Assembly (NCBI RefSeq): GCF_019279795.1
Contig: NC_056725.1
Span: 1,077,594,782-1,077,658,781 of the forward strand
From: Protopterus annectens
Taxonomy: Eukaryota; Chordata; Ceratodontiformes; Protopteridae
Reading direction: 5' to 3'
Length of the DNA: 64,000 nucleotides
Shown piece after piece: positions 60,101 to 64,000 of this stretch. Position numbers and translations under genes: made by a program. Under the pieces are notes generated by a model that worked only from the letters and a program-made list of their open reading frames with translations, was not told where the DNA came from and searched no databases. The first letter of the stretch is position 1. Each line of letters opens with the position of its first letter.

Positions 60101-60282
60101 GTCTGATAATACTGTGCATCAAAGCATGTAAACTAAGTAAACTGTAATGTGTTATGTATAAGGGCATTTGCAGCATTGTTGACATAGTTTTGTTTTCCAT
60201 TCTTAGTATTACATGAAGCTATACAATTATGACAAATATGTGGACAGCATTTGTGAGAATAAGCTACTCAAATATCTGAGGT
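57121..60282. other. No gene recognised
   Basis: 3.1 kb of AT-rich sequence with open frames below 90 codons and no motif (for example 57367-57630 plus and 58053-58298 minus). No clear repeat or terminal structure was seen. Confidence 0.4.
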
Positions 60283-60301
60283 GCGTGTGTGCGTGTGTGC
60301 G

Positions 60302-60352
<51 letters not shown>
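60283..60352. repeat. (GT)n microsatellite
   Basis: GTGTGTGC units pass into about 24 pure GT units. Confidence 0.95.
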
Positions 60353-60355
<3 letters not shown>

Positions 60356-60509
60356 TGTTAGGAACTGGTAGGTTACAAAGTCACAGTTATTTGCAAAATG
60401 GCAATGATTCTGGCTGAAAAAGTGAATTGCCCCAATCACTTTGCTACTACTAGTAATGAATAAGGATTATTTAATGATACAGTAAAAAAATATTTGCATT
60501 CACTCATTC

Positions 60510-60790
60510 TTCCTTTCCTGTAACTAGTCTAGTCCAGATACAGATTTGCTGTATTCAGGACTGTATGCAAGTTTCTGAGCTCCCCAAGCCCTTTTGTGTT
60601 GGAGGGAAGCCTTCTATCCACAAGAGCAGTTGTTTCTGGCCCAGAAATTGTAGTTTATTGGCTGTTTGGAAAGTTTTTCCATCTCTTTTAACTTTTCTGA
60701 TTTAAAAGCCTGCTTGTGTGCTTGTTTTCTGTCTTTCCTGCCACCAGTCTAGTCCAGATACAGATTTGCTGTATTCAGGACTGTTTGCCC
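60510..60790. promoter_or_regulatory. Tandem 5' UTR monomers of CR1 copy 5
   Basis: CTAGTCCAGATACAGATTTG followed by CTGTATTCAGGACTGT occurs at 60529-60565 and again at 60750-60785, preceded each time by TCTTTCCTG-like sequence. A 220-bp spaced duplication upstream of ORF1 resembles the promoter monomers of some LINEs (inference). Confidence 0.55.
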
Positions 60791-60980
60791 ACTTCTGAGT
60801 GGTGCCAAAGTCTGCTCTTCAATTTCTTTTCTTAGATCTGCTAGTTGTCTCCTCTCCTGCACTTTTACTAGGTTATTAGTCTAGCACTTTACCAGACTTC
60901 TTGTAGCAATTATTGTAGCACACAAAAGTGCTACCAGCACTTAACATTCGACAAGGAAACAGCTTTAGTACTTATTATTA

Positions 60981-61960
60981 ATGCCCACCCATTCAGGCAT
61001 GTCTAAAGGTCAGTTCCCTGTGCCACCTCCTACCAACCTGGTGAACTTGGGCATCCTGAGGCAATGTAGCAACTGCCTCATGTACACTGACAACCCTCTC
61101 CTCTTACCACTCAACACTCAGACTTGTGAGAGATGCACTTATATTTCCAAATTGGAAGCCACACACTGTACAGCCAAGAATGAAATAACTGGTCAAGAGG
61201 AGAAGGTCAACACTTGCACCAAACCACATGGAAAACACAACCCTCCAGAACACACACCAGCACTGCTTCACATAAAAACACAAACCACACACCCACCTTC
61301 ACAGAGGTCTCAATACAAATCTACCAAAACAGCAGAGACCTCCAATGCAGAAACACACTCAGCCACTACAACACAACACTAATCACAAGGCATATAACTC
61401 TCCTAAATAGTCTGCCACTCAAACAAAACCCCTAAGGCAAAGCAGCATGCCCAACACACTAGTCATAGGTGACTCGATAGTGAGGCATACTGATGTCCCT
61501 CTCACTAGGTTGAATAAGGAGAAAGTAACAGTCAGCTGCCTGTCAGGCACCAGGATCCGCCACATAATGTACGCACTCAGGTCTCTCAACAACTGGTACA
61601 AATATGACCCTGTCATTGTACATGTGGGTGTGAATGACCTGAGATGTACCTTCCTGGACTAAATGAAAAGAGACATGGAGGAGCTCTTGGAATATGTAGC
61701 CCAGGCAGGTATGACCCTAGCCCTGAGTAGCATCCTACCATCACCCAGATTACAGCACAAAATGAAAATGATTGATTTCAACAATTGGCTATGTTTCTGG
61801 TGTCATTCTTAGGGGATCCACTATCTGTCTGCCTGGGATGACATGATTGACAGACTCCAATGCTTTGCCAGAGATGGCCTGCATCTGTCAACACGGGGCT
61901 TCCGGATACTGGCCAAGGCCCTTGCCACCCCTCTAGTGCATTTTTTAGGTTGTGTTTCAA
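60981..61960 (+). pseudogene. CR1-like ORF1: Cys-pair finger plus SGNH-esterase-like domain
   Basis: The first part (60981-61382) starts MPTHSGMSKGQFPVPP. It has LVNLGILRQCSNCLMYTDNP then TCERCTYISKLEA, two CxxC pairs 17 residues apart and so a probable zinc finger. A Thr/Pro/Lys-rich linker ends at a stop near 61382. The second part (61447-61960) reads NTLVIGDSIVRHTDVPLTRL (block I), VIVHVGVNDLRCTF (block III, GxND), a stop after FLD at 61662, and ARDGLHLSTRGFRILAKAL (block V) at about 61868-61920. The role is as an RNA/DNA-binding partner of ORF2 in CR1-type LINEs (family knowledge). Confidence 0.8.
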
Positions 61961-61984
61961 AGACCAAATTACCACCATAACAGC

Positions 61985-64000
61985 TACATACAAATGCAAT
62001 CTGAGGGTCATGCTGCTCAATGCTAGAAGTCTAAATCTCAAAATGTACTCGCTGGAAGCACTCTTTAAAATGGAGAACATTGACATGTGTGCAGTAACAG
62101 AGACCTGGTTCAAGGCAGCAGAAAGCACCCATGCACTACCAGGCTATAACTTATTCCACACCCTTCAGCCCCAGAACCTGGACTGAAGCTCCAAAGGTGG
62201 TGGTGTTTCCATATTCATAAAGGATGCACACACCTCGAAACAGGTAGTTCAACATAAAGCATCTGAGATACTTCAGGTGCAGCTAACATTGGGTAAGACA
62301 GCGATTCAGGTCATAGCCTGTTATAGGTTCCCAACCATGTCCCAAGACTCAGACTCCACATTCCTAAGCACCCTGTAGAATATTTGGGTCCAACCTAACA
62401 CTCTCATGCTGGGCAACTTCAACTACCCCTCCATTAACTAGGAGAACTTCTCATGTACCATTACACTTGCCCAACATTTCAAATTCCAATGTCCTGGACC
62501 AGCTCGTTCTTACCTCCACTAGAGGTAGCAACATCCTTGACCTGGTCATTACTAACATGGACAACCATTGCTCTACACCAATAGTCAACTCCTCCCTGGT
62601 TAGATTTGACCACAAACTAATCACCTTGGAAATCCACCCACCACCCCTACAAAGGAAACCACCATGAAAAACTTCTCCAAAGCTAACTTTGGGCTCCTAA
62701 AAACTGAGGTGGCTAACTTCATGGCACCCATACAAATGGAAGTCAGTTTCATGACTGCCAAATCATACACCAATGCACTGTATGGACACGTACACAAATG
62801 CATGGATTTTGCCATACCCAATAGAACCAAGACGCTCTCCTCCAAAAAAAGGAAGCCAATCTGGTGGTCCCCTGCCATAAGCAAACTGTACAAAAGAAGG
62901 AGGAAACTGATGCAGGATAAGGTGACATCCAAAGACTGGAAAAACTCCATTATCAGCCTCAACAAAAAGTTGAGATCCCTCATCAAATCCTCTAAAGCTA
63001 GCTATGAAAACAGAATTGCAACAGATAATAAAGACAACCACAGGGCCTTCTATAGTTATGTAAAGAATCTCCATGGCAATACCTAGATTTGCTCTGAGCT
63101 ACTGGACAATAATACCTCCTATTCCGAGCCAACAGATATTGCCAATATACTGGCCGACAGATTCAGTGCCAACTTTACCCCCCCCCCAAGGGACCAGTCA
63201 CAATAACAGTAGATTGCCAGGCACCCTGTATTACTGCTGCACAGGTTAAAACAGCACTGTCCAAGGCCAAAAATACATCTTCTATGGGATCTGACAATAT
63301 CCCTCACTGTGTTCTACATGAACTACAGAGTGAACTGGCACCTCACCTGTTAGCCCTGTTCAATCACAGCCTCACCTCAGGATTTGTTCCTAAAGAATGG
63401 CACACTGCTACAGTCATCCCTCTCCACAAAGGAGGACTGACTACAGACCCTGGAAACTATCACTCTATTAGCCTGATGAGTCTGATATGCAAAGCTATGG
63501 AACTCATCATCATGGACCTAATAAACAAGGCTATAGAGAATCTCCAAACTCTGGATCCCACACAGTTTGGTTTTGTGAAGGGTAGATCATGCCTGCTCAA
63601 CTTGGTTGATTTCTTTGAGTCAGTCACCAGAGCTGTGGATGAAGGCAAGGTGGTTCATACAGCTTACCTTGATCTGGCCAAGGCTTTTGATACCATTCCT
63701 CACTCAGGAATCATAGAAAACTCACTAAGCTAGGGATCAACCCCTATATCAATAGGTGGGTTGCAAACTGTCTCACAGGTAGAACCAACAGTGTAAAAGT
63801 AGCTGACTCCAAGTCAGACTGCCGAACACTCACGAGTGGAGTCCCACAAGGTTCATCATGGGTCTTCTCCTGTTTGGTATCTACTTCTCTGAAGTCCATG
63901 CCAACGAAAAGGGACTCTGGCTGACAAAGTTCACAGACAATTGTAAGTTGGGAGCTATTATTAACTCCCCAAGTGATGTTGACATCCTACTGAAAGGCCT
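61985..64000 (+). pseudogene. CR1-like ORF2, endonuclease-reverse transcriptase, incomplete
   Basis: The endonuclease opens LRVMLLNARSLNLKMYSL and AVTETWFKAAES (61998-62120). TGA at about 62184 and TAG at about 62376 interrupt it; ILDLVITNMDNHC and VRFDHKLITLEI close it (62530-62635). The linker at 62664-63086 includes KPIWWSPAISKLYKRRRKLM. Reverse transcriptase at 63284-63733 shows CVLHELQSELAPHLLALFNH, VPKEWHTATVIPLHKGG, QFGFVKGRSCLLNLVDFFES and YLDLAKAFDTIPHSGI. Near 63835-63880 the GVPQG motif is followed by a one-base loss. The catalytic site at about 63930 reads FTDN, so the second Asp is lost. Confidence 0.85.

Larger units (their letters stand above)
60500..64000 (+). mobile_element. 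CR1-like LINE copy 5, best preserved, runs off window
   Basis: 5' UTR with an internal repeat (60510-60790), then ORF1 with both its Cys-pair finger and esterase regions, then ORF2 to beyond the reverse transcriptase catalytic site, cut by the window end. It served as my reference for the other copies. Stops and shifts are fewer but still disabling. Confidence 0.88.

Overview
The window is a gene-poor, transposon-packed stretch of animal chromosome, almost certainly from a vertebrate with a very large genome. I recognise no host protein-coding gene, rRNA or functional tRNA. The best lineage clue is a SINE at about 43.86-44.19 kb. It has a tRNA-like head and the conserved central domain of the vertebrate V-SINE superfamily (DANA, Mermaid and lungfish Lun1 type). 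With abundant CR1/L2-type LINEs, Penelope-like elements (PLEs) and intron-bearing PIF/Harbinger elements, this fits a lungfish best. An amphibian or another basal vertebrate is not excluded. All assignments come from reading the sequence; nothing was searched.

Layout. (1) 1-2922: plus-strand L2-like LINE (endonuclease end plus reverse transcriptase); its (ATAAA)-type tail reappears at 30706-30885. (2) Between these parts lies a 27.8-kb block, 2923-30702. It has matching terminal inverted repeats (12-base ends sharing the core CCGGATTCA) and a 3-bp ACT duplication on each side. I read it as one giant, now decayed PIF/Harbinger transposon. It carries a DDE transposase facing inward from the left (4327-5442), a trihelix/Myb-like gene facing inward from the right (29500-27316, three predicted exons), and a second, different trihelix/Myb-like gene (22290-19246, three predicted exons including a 39-nt microexon). 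(3) Nested in the Harbinger are a CR1-like LINE (about 14430 to 6515, minus) and, inside that, a PLE with GIY-YIG nuclease (9878-13878) whose 330-bp terminal repeats are nearly identical, so it is young. A CR1 3' fragment lies at 23.3-24.1 kb. The block also holds a 235-bp satellite (15.4-17.2 kb), a 92-bp and a 40-bp tandem repeat, and microsatellites.

(4) 30.9-36.1 kb: a second L2-like LINE (minus), split by another CR1 copy (31.5-35.2 kb, plus). (5) 36.1-37.25 kb: a duplicated 400-bp unit holding a hAT-like MITE with an 8-bp target duplication. (6) 37.25-39.66 kb: a second PLE, a pair of inverted copies, each with a hammerhead-ribozyme-like motif. (7) 41.4-44.3 kb: Harbinger-like palindromic sequence, a foldback MITE, tRNA-like modules, long hairpins and the V-SINE. 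(8) 44.3-50 kb: degenerate repeats, an old CR1 piece, a 220-250-bp satellite and a CR1 5' fragment. (9) 50.1-52.7 kb: remains of another Harbinger trihelix/Myb gene. (10) 54.5-57.1 kb: CR1 copy (minus). (11) 57.1-60.5 kb: nothing recognised. (12) 60.5-64.0 kb: the best-preserved CR1 copy (plus), running off the window.

How the parts work together. The CR1 copies encode ORF1 (Cys-pair finger plus SGNH-esterase-like domain) and ORF2 (APE-type endonuclease plus reverse transcriptase). The PLEs encode a reverse transcriptase fused to a GIY-YIG nuclease. The Harbinger encodes a transposase plus DNA-binding Myb-like partner(s). Every copy carries stops or frameshifts. A recurring tRNA-like module (B-box consensus near GGTTYGAAYCC) occurs at about eleven places, several inside Harbinger-related DNA.
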